DNA of 64,000 nt from Mycobacterium bourgelatii (GCF_010723575.1 NZ_BLKZ01000001.1:806001-870000); one strand, 5' to 3'; positions 26,224 to 34,972 are shown, counted from the first letter of the stretch. The notes: generated from the sequence alone by a model not told the origin. Numbers and translations are program-made.

Positions 26224-27039
26224 TCAGACGTAGAGGTCGATCACCCGCTCGGTCGCCAGGTCGCCCCACAACATCTTGCGGCCGGCCCGATCCATGTGCG
26301 TGGTCCAGAACTCTCTGGCCGCGACACCATCGCGGGATTCGATGAGGCCGATGAATTTGTGGAACGCACGAACGGTCTGCTTGAATTGCTTTTCAATCTG
26401 GGCGTGACTGCTGGTCGTGGACACCACGCGCTCCATGTGCCGGGTGACTACCTCGCGCAGCACGGCTCCGATCAGGGCCACCGTGTTGTTTCCGGCTCGT
26501 TCCAGAATCAGGTCGTGGAACCGGAACGTCGCCGCCGTCCACTCGCCGAAATCGGCAGGCCCGGTGGCTTCGTTGACCAACGCCGCCAGCGCGTCCGCCG
26601 TGGCCTTGAGTTCCGCGACGTCCTCGGGTGTCGCTCGGGCGGCCAGCAGCTCGGCGGCGGCCGGTTCGAAAATCTTGCGCGCCTCGTACACATCGGCCAG
26701 CGTGGTGCCCGACATCTGCAGCAGCAGACCGAAATCCCTTGCGGCCACCGATGTTTCCGGGGAGGACACCAGTACTCCGCCGCGCGAACCACGGCGGACC
26801 ACGATCAGCGATTCACTTTCCAGAATGCGAAACGCCTCGCGCAGGGTGGGGCGGGAGACGCCGAACTGCTTCACCAATTCCACCTCGGTGGGCAGCGCGT
26901 CGCCCTTGCGGAGAACACCGCGAACGATGCTGCTACGCAGTTGATCCGCGATGATCTCGGCGGTCTTGGGGGCCCGCACCAATTTCGTCGCGCTGTTCAT
27001 CCGCTTCGTGGCGTCCATCAGATAAATGATCTTACTCAT
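26224..27039 (-). CDS. FadR-subfamily GntR transcriptional regulator
   Basis: 271 residues. Winged helix: LRSSIVRGVLRKGDALPTEVELVKQFGVSRPTLREAFRIL then the wing RRGSRGGVLVSSP. An FCD-type effector domain follows with metal-site-like His residues (FRFHDLILERAGN and AFHKFIGLIES). Divergent from the aldehyde dehydrogenase with only 32 bases between starts, so it most likely regulates that gene and itself. TACTCATTT at 27033-27041, overlapping its own start codon, matches the core of cluster site C. Confidence 0.9.
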   Translation of the reverse strand: MSKIIYLMDATKRMNSATKLVRAPKTAEIIADQLRSSIVRGVLRKGDALPTEVELVKQFGVSRPTLREAFRILESESLIVVRRGSRGGVLVSSPETSVAARDFGLLLQMSGTTLADVYEARKIFEPAAAELLAARATPEDVAELKATADALAALVNEATGPADFGEWTAATFRFHDLILERAGNNTVALIGAVLREVVTRHMERVVSTTSSHAQIEKQFKQTVRAFHKFIGLIESRDGVAAREFWTTHMDRAGRKMLWGDLATERVIDLYV

Positions 27040-27071
27040 TTGGCTAATTCACGGATTACTGGGAGGAATGA

Positions 27072-28544
27072 ATGACTTCGACACCGCTGATCACCCGCGA
27101 ACTGTTCATCGACGGGAAGTGGACCGCCGGTGTCGGGGACGAACGTCTTGAGGTGCTCAACCCAGCGACCGAGCAGACGATCGCCGAGGTGCCTCAGGCC
27201 ACCCCGGCCGACATCGACGCCGCAGTGCGCGCGGCCCGCCGCGCCTTCGACGAAGGACCGTGGCCGACCATGCGTCCGGCCGAACGGGCGAAGATCCTCG
27301 CGGCGATGGCCGACGAAATGACCCGCAGGCGTGCCGAACTGGTAGATCTGAACATCACCGAGGCCGGATCGACGCGGATGATCGCCGACTTCCTGCAGGT
27401 CGGCACGCCGATCGACCATTTCGCCGACATGGCACACCGGGTGTTGCCGCAGTTCGCCTTCGAGCAACCGGTGCCGCCGGTTTACGGTCGTGGTATCGGC
27501 CAGGGCGTGGTGGTGCGCGAACCCTACGGCGTCGCGGCGCTGATCACCGCGTTCAACTTCCCGTTCCTGCTCAACCTGGCCAAGGTCGCCCCGGCATTGG
27601 CCGCGGGCTGCACGGCCGTGCTGAAATCGTCCCCGTACACGCCGTTGGAGGCGTTGGTGCTCGGTGAGATCGCCGAAACCGCCGGGCTGCCACCGGGAAC
27701 GCTCAACATCGTGACCGGCGACATCGCCGCAGGCGAAGCGTTGACTCAGCATCCGGGGGTGGACATCGTCAGCTTCACCGGGTCAGACACCGTGGGCCGC
27801 AAGGTATATGCCCAGGGAGCCGACTCGATCAAGAAGGTGGTGCTGGAGCTCGGCGGCAAGTCCGCGAACATCCTCCTCGAAGACACCGACCTCGACAAGG
27901 TGATGGAAAGCGTGCTGGGCGGCATCATCACGCACGCCGGACAGGGCTGCGCGTTGCAAACCCGCGTCCTGGTACACCAGTCGCTGCACGACGAATTGGT
28001 GGCGCGGATCGTTGGAACCCTTGGCTTCATCAGTGTCGGCGACCCGGCCGACCCCGCCACGGTGATGGGTCCACTGATCCGTGACGTGCAGCGGCAGCGG
28101 GTCGAGTCGCTGATCGCCGCCGGGGTGGCCGAGGGGGCGCAGATCGCTTTCGGCGGCGGCCGCCCCGCCCACCTGGACCGTGGATTCTTCTTGGAACCAA
28201 CGCTTTTCGTTGGCGTCGACAACCGGATGCGCATCGCCCAGGAGGAATTCTTCGGACCGGTCGGCGTCGTGATTCCCTTCAGCGACGATGACGAGGCCGT
28301 TCGGATCGCCAACGACAGCCGTTACGGACTGGGCGGCGGTGTCTGGTCCGCAGACCCCCAGCGCGCCGTCGCCGTGGCCCGTCGGTTACGCACCGGCATG
28401 GTGACCATCAACGGTGGTGGCGGCGGGCTCAACCCCGCGGCCCCGTTCGGCGGCTACAAGTACAGCGGCGTGGGTCGCGAGTTCGGCGAATACGGCCTGT
28501 CGGAGTACTTGCAGCACAAGACGCTGCAGTGGCCGGTCGGTTAG
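27072..28544 (+). CDS. Aldehyde dehydrogenase family protein (NAD(P)+)
   Basis: 490 residues, full family length, with GGGAGG five bases before the ATG. Catalytic Glu at about residue 259 (LELGGKSANI) and nucleophile Cys at about 293 (GQGCALQTRVLV); the cofactor region ITAFNFPFLLNLAKVAPALAAG and the late EEFFGPVGVVIPF are intact. It oxidises an aldehyde to the acid, which would feed the acyl-CoA ligases nearby. Divergently arranged with the FadR-type regulator. Confidence 0.94.
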   Translation: MTSTPLITRELFIDGKWTAGVGDERLEVLNPATEQTIAEVPQATPADIDAAVRAARRAFDEGPWPTMRPAERAKILAAMADEMTRRRAELVDLNITEAGSTRMIADFLQVGTPIDHFADMAHRVLPQFAFEQPVPPVYGRGIGQGVVVREPYGVAALITAFNFPFLLNLAKVAPALAAGCTAVLKSSPYTPLEALVLGEIAETAGLPPGTLNIVTGDIAAGEALTQHPGVDIVSFTGSDTVGRKVYAQGADSIKKVVLELGGKSANILLEDTDLDKVMESVLGGIITHAGQGCALQTRVLVHQSLHDELVARIVGTLGFISVGDPADPATVMGPLIRDVQRQRVESLIAAGVAEGAQIAFGGGRPAHLDRGFFLEPTLFVGVDNRMRIAQEEFFGPVGVVIPFSDDDEAVRIANDSRYGLGGGVWSADPQRAVAVARRLRTGMVTINGGGGGLNPAAPFGGYKYSGVGREFGEYGLSEYLQHKTLQWPVG

Positions 28545-28548
28545 CGGT

Positions 28549-28815
28549 TCACTCGTGCTCGATGGCGGAGCCGAATCTCCGCTGGAACGCCTCATTCGTC
28601 CCTTGTTCGTGCCGGTACCGGTCGGCGGCCACCTTCAAGACGGCGATGCGCTCTTCGATCCGGCGGATCGCATTCGGATCCGGCGGCGTCATTGCGCGCA
28701 GCCTGTCGAGTTCGTCGTACTGGGCGGCCAACTCCTCGGCCAGTCGCGCCGCGACCTCACCGAATGTCAGTAGGTCGTAGTCGTCGGTATCGGGACGCTG
28801 ATCGTCGGAAGTCAT
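28549..28815 (-). CDS. Small helical protein of unknown function
   Basis: 88 residues. After a polar start (MTSDDQRPDTDDYDLL) it is a continuous charged helix, with LAEELAAQYDELDRLRAM and AIRRIEERIAVLKVAADRYRHEQ likely forming a short coiled-coil hairpin. No cysteines, no signal. It lies six bases downstream of the amidohydrolase... operon direction places it after that gene's start region and convergent with the aldehyde dehydrogenase. Frame quality and codon use support a real gene. Confidence 0.7.
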   Translation of the reverse strand: MTSDDQRPDTDDYDLLTFGEVAARLAEELAAQYDELDRLRAMTPPDPNAIRRIEERIAVLKVAADRYRHEQGTNEAFQRRFGSAIEHE

Positions 28816-28821
28816 TGCGAG

Positions 28822-29973
28822 TCAGCCGAAGTGCAGCAACTCGCGGGCGTTGAGTTCCACGATTCGATGAACGTCGTCATCGTCCACCTCAATGAGGTTC
28901 TCGGCAATGCGTTTGCGGCTGTTGGGCCAGTTCGAGTCGGAATGCGGATAATCCACCTCGACCAGGATTCGGTCGATGCCGATCGCCTCCCGTGAGTTCA
29001 CACCGTGGACGTCGTCGATGAAGCAGCCCCAGATGTGTTTGCGGAAGAGGTCCGACGGGCGGTCGGTGCGGCTGATGTTCTGGTACCAGCGGTGGCGTTC
29101 CCAGGTGTAGTCCAGACGCTCCAAAAGGTAAGGTATCCAGCCAATTCCGCCTTCGGACAGCAGGAACTTCAGATTCGCGTGACGTTGCAGCATCCCCGAG
29201 AACACCAGATCGGCGGTGCTCCACATCAGGTTGGTCGAGAAGGTGGCGATCGCCACGGCGAACGGGGCGGGGTCGTCGGCGGACGGCTTGACGAACGAGA
29301 AGCCGGGGACAAATCCGCCGGAACCGAAGTGCAGGCACACCGGGATGTCAGCGGCTTCCAACGCATTCCACAGCGGTTCCCAGTGGTCGGGGTGGTGGAA
29401 GGACGGCAGTCCCAGTGGAACCGGGCTGTCCGGGAAGGACACCGCTCTGGTGCCGATCTGCGCCAATCGCTCGACTTCGGTCGCGGCCAATTGCGGGTCC
29501 CAGGTGGGCAGAATCCCCAACGGGATCAACCGGTCTGGCGCTGTCGCACACCACTCGTCGACCTGAAAGTCGTTCCAGGCCTGCACGCAGGCCAGCGCAA
29601 GTTCCTTGTCTTTCGCGCGGTGGAACACGTTGCCGCCGAAGCCGGGGAACGACGGGAAGGATAGCGCCGCGTGCACGCCGTCAATGTCCATGTCCTTGAT
29701 CCGCTCGACCGGGTCGTAACACCCCGGGATCATCTCGTCGTAGCGCACTGGGTCCATTCCGTATTCTTCGGGAGGCCTGCCGGCGACGGCATTGAGTCCG
29801 AGTTGCGGAAACAGCTGTCCCTCGAAGCGCCAAACGTGGTGACCCGCAGCGGTTTCTATGATCTGCGGGCCCTGCTCGCGATGCGCCGCCGACAGCCGGT
29901 CCTGCCATACCCGCGGATGTTCGATGACGTGGTCGTCCACCGAAATGATCTTCATCCAGTCCTGTAGTGGCAT
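28822..29973 (-). CDS. Amidohydrolase family 2 (ACMSD-like) metal-dependent hydrolase
   Basis: 383 residues. The metal motif at the start is DDHVIEHPRVW (ACMSD-type enzymes have HxH or DxH here), followed by ALSFPSFPGFGGNVF, VCLHFGSGGFVPGF with a buried His, LLSEGGIGWIPYLLERLD and the terminal DRILVEVDYPHSDSNWPNSR with an Asp typical of the fifth ligand. Such enzymes decarboxylate or hydrolyse cyclic and aromatic-derived acids; in mycobacteria several sit in steroid or terpene loci. Adjacent to the acyl-CoA dehydrogenase gene (24-base gap) on the same strand. Confidence 0.88.
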   Translation of the reverse strand: MPLQDWMKIISVDDHVIEHPRVWQDRLSAAHREQGPQIIETAAGHHVWRFEGQLFPQLGLNAVAGRPPEEYGMDPVRYDEMIPGCYDPVERIKDMDIDGVHAALSFPSFPGFGGNVFHRAKDKELALACVQAWNDFQVDEWCATAPDRLIPLGILPTWDPQLAATEVERLAQIGTRAVSFPDSPVPLGLPSFHHPDHWEPLWNALEAADIPVCLHFGSGGFVPGFSFVKPSADDPAPFAVAIATFSTNLMWSTADLVFSGMLQRHANLKFLLSEGGIGWIPYLLERLDYTWERHRWYQNISRTDRPSDLFRKHIWGCFIDDVHGVNSREAIGIDRILVEVDYPHSDSNWPNSRKRIAENLIEVDDDDVHRIVELNARELLHFG

Positions 29974-29997
29974 GTTTCTCCTTCGATCGACGGCTGA

Positions 29998-31200
29998 TCA
30001 GCGAGGGAGGCCCAAGGCGCGCTCGGCGATCAGGTTTCGCAGCACTTCGTTGGTCCCACCCGCGATGGTGAAGGCGCGCGCGTACAGAAAGGCGTCCTGC
30101 CACCAGCCGCTGTCCCACACGCGAGCGTCACCCTCGATCCGCACCCCGTCGTGCCCCTGTAGCTCGAGGCCGAATTCGTGCAGTGCCAGGTTGATTTCGC
30201 TGAACAGGATCTTCGACAGCGGGGCGTCGGCAGCATCACCGGTACCGTGCAGCGCGCGACTGTCGCCAAAGGCCGAAACCAACGAGTTCACCTGGACGTC
30301 AGCCGCGAAGCCGCCGATGGCCTGGCGGACGTCGTCGTGCTCGATGGCCGGGCGTCCGTCCCGCGTCACCGTGCCGGCCAATTGCACGAGTCGCTCCAGC
30401 GCACCGAACAGGGAGGCTCCGCTCCCGGCGCTGGAACGCTCGAGCGCCAGGCTGGCGGTCGTCACCGCCCAGCCCTGGTTGACCTCGCCGATGACGTGCT
30501 CGACGGGGATCCGGACGCCGTCGAGAAACACCTCGTTGAAATCGGCGGTACCGGTGATCTCGCGCAGCGGTCGTACCGTCACACCGGGGGTGGTCATGTC
30601 CAGAGCGAACGCCGTGATACCCGCGTGCTTGGGTGCGTCGGGGTCGGTTCTGGCGAGTAGGTACCCCCAGTCCGCATGGTGTGCGTTGGTTGTCCACACC
30701 TTCTGTCCATCGACGACGAATTCGTCGCCGTCCCGGCGGGCACGGGTCCGCAGACTCGCCAGATCGCTGCCCGCGTCGGGCTCGCTGAACAGCTGGCACC
30801 AGATGTGCTCTGCTGTCCGTATTTTCGGCAAGAAATAGTTCTGCTGCTCGACGGTGCCGAAGCCGATGATGGCGGCGGCGGCCAGCAGTCCGCCACCGAC
30901 CGGCCCCGCCGCCCCGGCGCGGATCAGTTCGTCGGTCACGACCGACTCGTGCAGCGGGTGTGGGTCGGCCAGTCCGCCGTACGCCACCGGCCAGTGCACC
31001 CCGAGCAACTGATGCTCGAACAGCATCCTGGTCCACTTCTGTAACGCCGGAACCTCATGGGCTTCGGGCGCGCGCACACCGGTGCGCCCGTTGCGCGGCG
31101 GCGCATGTCGCGAGGCCAACTGCCGGACCCGCTCGCGTAGCTTGTCCAGTTCGTCGTCTTGCCCGAGTTCCACGCAATCCTTCCCACGACGGGACCCCAT
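29998..31200 (-). CDS. Acyl-CoA dehydrogenase, larger partner of a divergent pair
   Basis: 400 residues. ACAD pattern: WTRMLFEHQLLGVHWPVAYGGL, QLFSEPDAGSDLASLRTRARRDGDEFVVDGQKVWTTNAHHADW, then VNQGWAVTTASLALERSS. The C-terminus holds the FAD/dimer motif FTIAGGTNEVLRNLIAERALGLPR, but I see no Glu at the classical catalytic-base position. Mycobacterial alpha2beta2 ACADs such as ChsE1-ChsE2 split FAD and base between two chains, and this fits the first type. ATG at 31200; a GTG at 31173 behind GGAAGGA is an alternative start. Confidence 0.92.
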   Translation of the reverse strand: MGSRRGKDCVELGQDDELDKLRERVRQLASRHAPPRNGRTGVRAPEAHEVPALQKWTRMLFEHQLLGVHWPVAYGGLADPHPLHESVVTDELIRAGAAGPVGGGLLAAAAIIGFGTVEQQNYFLPKIRTAEHIWCQLFSEPDAGSDLASLRTRARRDGDEFVVDGQKVWTTNAHHADWGYLLARTDPDAPKHAGITAFALDMTTPGVTVRPLREITGTADFNEVFLDGVRIPVEHVIGEVNQGWAVTTASLALERSSAGSGASLFGALERLVQLAGTVTRDGRPAIEHDDVRQAIGGFAADVQVNSLVSAFGDSRALHGTGDAADAPLSKILFSEINLALHEFGLELQGHDGVRIEGDARVWDSGWWQDAFLYARAFTIAGGTNEVLRNLIAERALGLPR

Positions 31201-31204
31201 TTAA

Positions 31205-31220
31205 CTTAATCAGTATCCTG
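31205..31220. promoter_or_regulatory. Cluster motif, site D (between the two acyl-CoA dehydrogenases)
   Basis: The reverse strand reads CAGGATACTGATTAAG, the best copy of the motif. It occupies the centre of the 61-base divergent region between the two acyl-CoA dehydrogenase starts and lies right against the 31200 start, so a bound regulator would affect both genes. Confidence 0.6.
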
Positions 31221-31261
31221 TATATTCCCAAAGAGTTTTTCCAAATCCGAGGAGCACCCGG

Positions 31262-32392
31262 GTGGATTTCGAGCTCACCGATGAACAGCGAGGGCTCGTC
31301 GATTCCACTCGGTCGTTGCTGACCGCCAAGGCTCCAATCGAGCGGACTCGCAAACTCGCGGAGACCGAGCACCGGTTCGATGCCGAGCTGTGGGGGTACG
31401 GCGCCGAGCTGGGCTGGCCGGCGCTGGCAATAGCGGAGTCGGACGGCGGACTGGGGCAACAGATCATCGACCTGACCTTGGTTGCCGTCGAACTCGGACG
31501 CGCGCTGGCGTCCACCCCGTTCATACCCGTCGTGGTCGCCGCCGACGTGCTGTCCCATTCCAATCATGAGCGGAAATCGGAACTGTTGCAGTCGATCTGC
31601 GCCGGGACGCTCATCGCAACGTGGGCGTTTGCCGAGTTCGGGCAGCCATGGTCGGTCGCCGGCGTACAGACCCGTGCGGAGCCGGCAGGTGGAGGCTATG
31701 AGCTCACCGGATCCAAGGTGTCGGTGCAAGACGGTGACATCGCCCAGTTTGTCGTCGTCGATGCGGTTCTCGACAATGCACCCGCCCGGTTCCTCGTCCC
31801 GACCGACATCGCCGGCATTCATACCAGGCGACAGCAGACGCTCGATGTCACCCGCGGTTACTTCGAGGTGGACTTCGACCATGCTTCGGTGGACGCATCC
31901 GCCCTGCTCGCTCGTGGCGACTCGGCCCAGATCGGCCGTACGTTGCAGTTGATCACCGTGCTCACGTGTGCCGAGCTGGTCGGGATAGGCCAACGCTTGC
32001 TGGACATGACCACCGACTACGTCAAGAACCGGGTCCAGTTTGGGCGTCCCGTCGGAAGCTTTCAGGCCGTCAAGCACAAGTGCGCCGACATGAGAATGTG
32101 GGTGCAAGCCAGCACCGCCGCCACCTACTACGCCGCCATGGCTCTCGACGCCGAGCATCACGACACCGAGCGCCTTGTCAGCGTCGCCAAGGCGTACGTC
32201 TCTGGTGCCGTCAATCGTGTTGCCGGACAGGCACTTCAACTACATGGTGGCATCGGATTCACGTGGGAGCACGACTTGCATCTCTATCTGCGGCGCGCCC
32301 GGGTGGGTTCGATGCTTTACGGCGATGTCAGGCACCACCGCGAGCGGTTGTGTCAGATCTTGCAGTCAGGAGTACGTGACTCAAGGCCTTAA
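31262..32392 (+). CDS. Acyl-CoA dehydrogenase, smaller partner of a divergent pair
   Basis: 376 residues from a GTG with GAGGAG seven bases upstream. MDFELTDEQRGLVDSTRSLL start, GYGAELGWPALAIAESDGGLG, then VKNRVQFGRPVGSFQAVKHKCADM and LHGGIGFTWEHDLHLYLRRARV, where the Glu of TWEHD is at the catalytic-base position. The terminal AGGT/NEV FAD motif is missing; it ends VGSMLYGDVRHHRERL. This is complementary to the neighbouring chain, supporting an alpha2beta2 heterotetramer. Confidence 0.92.
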   Translation: MDFELTDEQRGLVDSTRSLLTAKAPIERTRKLAETEHRFDAELWGYGAELGWPALAIAESDGGLGQQIIDLTLVAVELGRALASTPFIPVVVAADVLSHSNHERKSELLQSICAGTLIATWAFAEFGQPWSVAGVQTRAEPAGGGYELTGSKVSVQDGDIAQFVVVDAVLDNAPARFLVPTDIAGIHTRRQQTLDVTRGYFEVDFDHASVDASALLARGDSAQIGRTLQLITVLTCAELVGIGQRLLDMTTDYVKNRVQFGRPVGSFQAVKHKCADMRMWVQASTAATYYAAMALDAEHHDTERLVSVAKAYVSGAVNRVAGQALQLHGGIGFTWEHDLHLYLRRARVGSMLYGDVRHHRERLCQILQSGVRDSRP

Positions 32393-32499
32393 AAGCGGCA
32401 CGAGCGTGGGGCTTCTGGACCCGGATCTGCCATTTCCGGTGCAAAGACCACACTTTCGGCGCGCGGTGAGGCCGTCAAATGAGCCCCCGCGGCCGCGAC

Positions 32500-33258
32500 T
32501 CAGGTGCCGGGCGGGAGCGAGACGGTGGGAGTCGGCGTCAGCGTGATCGTCGGCGTCGGCGTGACCGTCGGCGGCGATGTCAGTGTCGGAGTGCTGGTCA
32601 CCGTGACCGTACTGGTGCTCGTACTGACGCTCGGTGGCGGCACTTCGGTGGTGGTGGTGCTCGTGGTGACGCTCGTAGTCGTCGCGGTGGACGAGGTGGT
32701 TGTCGCGGACGCCGCGGCGATCACACCGCAGGCCACGTGCTTGTTCGGTTCACCCGAAGGGCTACCGCTCAAATTGTCCGCGTCTTGATGGATGACCAAT
32801 GCCGTCCCGGAACTGCTCCGCAGGTCTGCCGCGGTCAACTTGTCTGTGGTGGTGACGAGTTTCGCTGACCCGTCGGAACGTACCTGCAATGCGGTCAGTT
32901 CACCGCTGGGGGGATAGCCGGTGTGGTCCTGCTTCTGGAAGACGCTGCCGGCGGCCTCGAAATCATCGCCCTCGCACTTGCCCACCGAGTGGATTTGGAG
33001 CCCGTGGAACCCGGGGGTCAGGACCTGGTTGGGGCCCGCTTCGACCGTCACCGACACGTATCCGCTATCGAAATCGAAAGTGGCGGTGGCGACTTGGCTG
33101 CCATCTGCCGCCTTCAAGGGGGTGGTCATCCGATCGGCGCCGGGCGCTTTGGTGGAGGCCGACGTGGCTTGGCCACCGCCCTGCTGGTTTCCGCATGCGG
33201 CTAACGGTGCGACGGCGACGGTAATTACCGCGAACGCGAAGGATACGCCCTTATTCAT
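32500..33258 (-). CDS. SodC-like lipoprotein with lost copper site and a Thr/Pro-rich tail
   Basis: 252 residues. A lipoprotein signal is clear (VAVAPLAAC, acylated Cys about residue 22). Residues ~55-175 follow the Cu/Zn superoxide dismutase fold of mycobacterial SodC: TPGFHGLQIHSVGKCEG, SGELTALQVRSDGSAKLVTTTD, VIHQDADN and KHVACGVI with the disulfide pair. The first copper ligand of the usual GLHIH is Gln (GLQIH), and the GGHYH segment with the bridging His is absent. A Thr/Ser/Pro/Val-rich tail of about 75 residues ends the protein. Dismutase activity is doubtful; a structural or metal-binding envelope role is more likely. Confidence 0.85.
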   Translation of the reverse strand: MNKGVSFAFAVITVAVAPLAACGNQQGGGQATSASTKAPGADRMTTPLKAADGSQVATATFDFDSGYVSVTVEAGPNQVLTPGFHGLQIHSVGKCEGDDFEAAGSVFQKQDHTGYPPSGELTALQVRSDGSAKLVTTTDKLTAADLRSSSGTALVIHQDADNLSGSPSGEPNKHVACGVIAAASATTTSSTATTTSVTTSTTTTEVPPPSVSTSTSTVTVTSTPTLTSPPTVTPTPTITLTPTPTVSLPPGT

Positions 33259-33296
33259 GAGCCGTACCTACCCGTTCGACGAGAATTGAAACCAGG

Positions 33297-33926
33297 TCAG
33301 TCCCGCCGGCCGGCCAGCAACCCCGCGGAGGCGAACTTCAGGCCGGCGCGCAACTCGTCCAGCCGGATGGGGTCGTCGGACTCGATATAACGCATGGTCG
33401 TCGCCACGGCCATGTTGAAGAACAACCACGCCAACGCGCTCGGACTCAACTCGTCTCGATACTGGCTGCGGTAGTGATTCATGTGCATCCGAGTCATCGT
33501 GAGCAGGGTGGCGTTGAGGCCCGAGATGGAGTCGAACGTGCGAATGTGGTCGGGCCGCTCGGCGAGGTAGCGGAACAACCGGCGGTTGGCGATGGTGTAG
33601 TCGATGAGCATGTCGATTGACGATTCGATCGCCGATTCCGGACGTTCGAGAGTGATCGCTCTGAGCATCTCCTCGATAGCGGGTGCCTGTTCGGCGGCGA
33701 GCCGCTCGATCGCGGCTTTGATGATTTCTTCCTTGTTCGGAAAGTATTGATAGATCGATCCCTTGCTGACGCCGGCCTTCTCGGCGATCAGGTTGGTGGT
33801 GATCTGCTCGGGTGCGTACCTGCGCAGCAGCGACGCGGTCGTGCCGATAATTTTTGCGACCATATCGCGGGACCGTGCCTGTTGGGGCGCTTTGCGACGC
33901 CCTGAACTGGACTTTGTTGCGCCCAC
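33297..33926 (-). CDS. TetR-family transcriptional regulator
   Basis: 209 residues. HTH at about residues 30-65: ITTNLIAEKAGVSKGSIYQYFPNKEEII. The C-terminal domain (LLRYLAERPDHIRTFDSISG-type helices) would bind a hydrophobic ligand. Divergent from the MpaB-like gene at 34008, with 81 bases between, which include a direct repeat and a palindrome at 33938-33965. It likely represses that gene and itself. Confidence 0.9.
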   Translation of the reverse strand: MGATKSSSGRRKAPQQARSRDMVAKIIGTTASLLRRYAPEQITTNLIAEKAGVSKGSIYQYFPNKEEIIKAAIERLAAEQAPAIEEMLRAITLERPESAIESSIDMLIDYTIANRRLFRYLAERPDHIRTFDSISGLNATLLTMTRMHMNHYRSQYRDELSPSALAWLFFNMAVATTMRYIESDDPIRLDELRAGLKFASAGLLAGRRD

Positions 33927-33937
33927 TACCGCTCCTA

Positions 33938-33965
33938 ATGCGACTTGAATGCGACCTGACGGTCA
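33938..33965. promoter_or_regulatory. Probable TetR operator: tandem direct repeat plus palindrome
   Basis: Two abutting 11-base copies, ATGCGACTTGA (33938-33948) and ATGCGACCTGA (33949-33959), run into a perfect 9-base palindrome TGACGGTCA (33957-33965). The block lies 12 bases before the TetR start and 43 before the MpaB-like start, the expected place for an autoregulated divergent operator. Confidence 0.6.
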
Positions 33966-34007
33966 TATTAGCTTTCGACGGCATAACTTGAGGGAGGGTT
34001 AACGACG

Positions 34008-34967
34008 ATGACCGCCACTAGGGATCTCGCGGAGCCGGACGTCAGCGCGCCCATTGACGCGCCCATTGAACTGGTTCCGCCGGACTCCATCACCGCCGAG
34101 CACACCGGACGTTGGACCTTTCTCATGCTCGAGGGCGCGGCGTTCATGATGCAGGCCATGCATCCGGTCATCGGCGAGATGGTCGGCCGATACTCCGCGG
34201 CCTTCCACGGCGACCCCGCCGGTCGTGCGATACGTTCCGTTGACTCCGTGTTGCGCTGGACGTATGGCCTCACCGAAGCCGCGGCCGAGGGCGACCGCGT
34301 TCGGGCGATGCACCAGCCGATCACCATGAAGAGCGCCCGCACCGGAAAACAGATCAGCGCGCTGAACCCGGAGGCGTACCAGTGGGTGATCGCCACCGGC
34401 TACATCGGCTACGTGCAGGCCGGTCGGCTGCTGATCGGCCGGGAATTCACCGACGCTGAGAAAGACGAACTGCTGCGGGACAATCGTCGGCTGGCTCGAC
34501 TGCTGCACGTGCCGATGCGCGGCTATCCCGAGTCGCAACAGGAGATGGCCGACTACTACGAGTCGATGATCGACAAGCTGCAAGGCACTCCGGAGGCGTT
34601 GCAGTTGATCCACGACTTGAAGACGGGCCAAGTCGACCTGCCGCCGTTTGTTCCGAAACCGTTGGTCCCGTTGGCGAGAACCGCACTGCGGCCCGCGCTG
34701 CGTTTCAATTACCTATCGGTCGTCGGATTGCTCGATCCGCGTCTTCGCAAGAAGCTCGGTGTCACTTGGAGCGCCAAAGAGGAACGGGAGCTCACCCGGA
34801 CGTACGCCGTGATCCGCAACGCCTACCGAGTGCTGCCGGACCGGCTCACCTATTTCCCGTTGGCGTATCACGCGCGCAAACACCATCAGTGCCTCGAGAA
34901 GATGAAGCGGCGCCAAGAGAAGTCATTCGCATACCACCTGCCGAAGGACCCGCCGAAGGCGCGATAA
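34008..34967 (+). CDS. Oxygenase MpaB / latex-clearing-protein-like family (DUF2236)
   Basis: 319 residues, preceded by GGAGGG (33993-33998). The family hallmark is visible in the first quarter: LMLEGAAFMMQAMHPVIGEMVGRYSAAFHGDP, where the His binds heme in studied relatives. ALNPEAYQWVIATGYIGY and VTWSAKEERELTRTYAVIRNAYRVLPDRL follow, and a basic C-terminus (KHHQCLEKMKRRQEK). Relatives are heme oxygenases that cleave isoprenoid chains (Lcp, MpaB); this family is common in mycobacteria with unknown substrates. Divergent from the TetR gene, likely its target. Confidence 0.87.
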   Translation: MTATRDLAEPDVSAPIDAPIELVPPDSITAEHTGRWTFLMLEGAAFMMQAMHPVIGEMVGRYSAAFHGDPAGRAIRSVDSVLRWTYGLTEAAAEGDRVRAMHQPITMKSARTGKQISALNPEAYQWVIATGYIGYVQAGRLLIGREFTDAEKDELLRDNRRLARLLHVPMRGYPESQQEMADYYESMIDKLQGTPEALQLIHDLKTGQVDLPPFVPKPLVPLARTALRPALRFNYLSVVGLLDPRLRKKLGVTWSAKEERELTRTYAVIRNAYRVLPDRLTYFPLAYHARKHHQCLEKMKRRQEKSFAYHLPKDPPKAR

Positions 34968-34972
34968 CGGGG

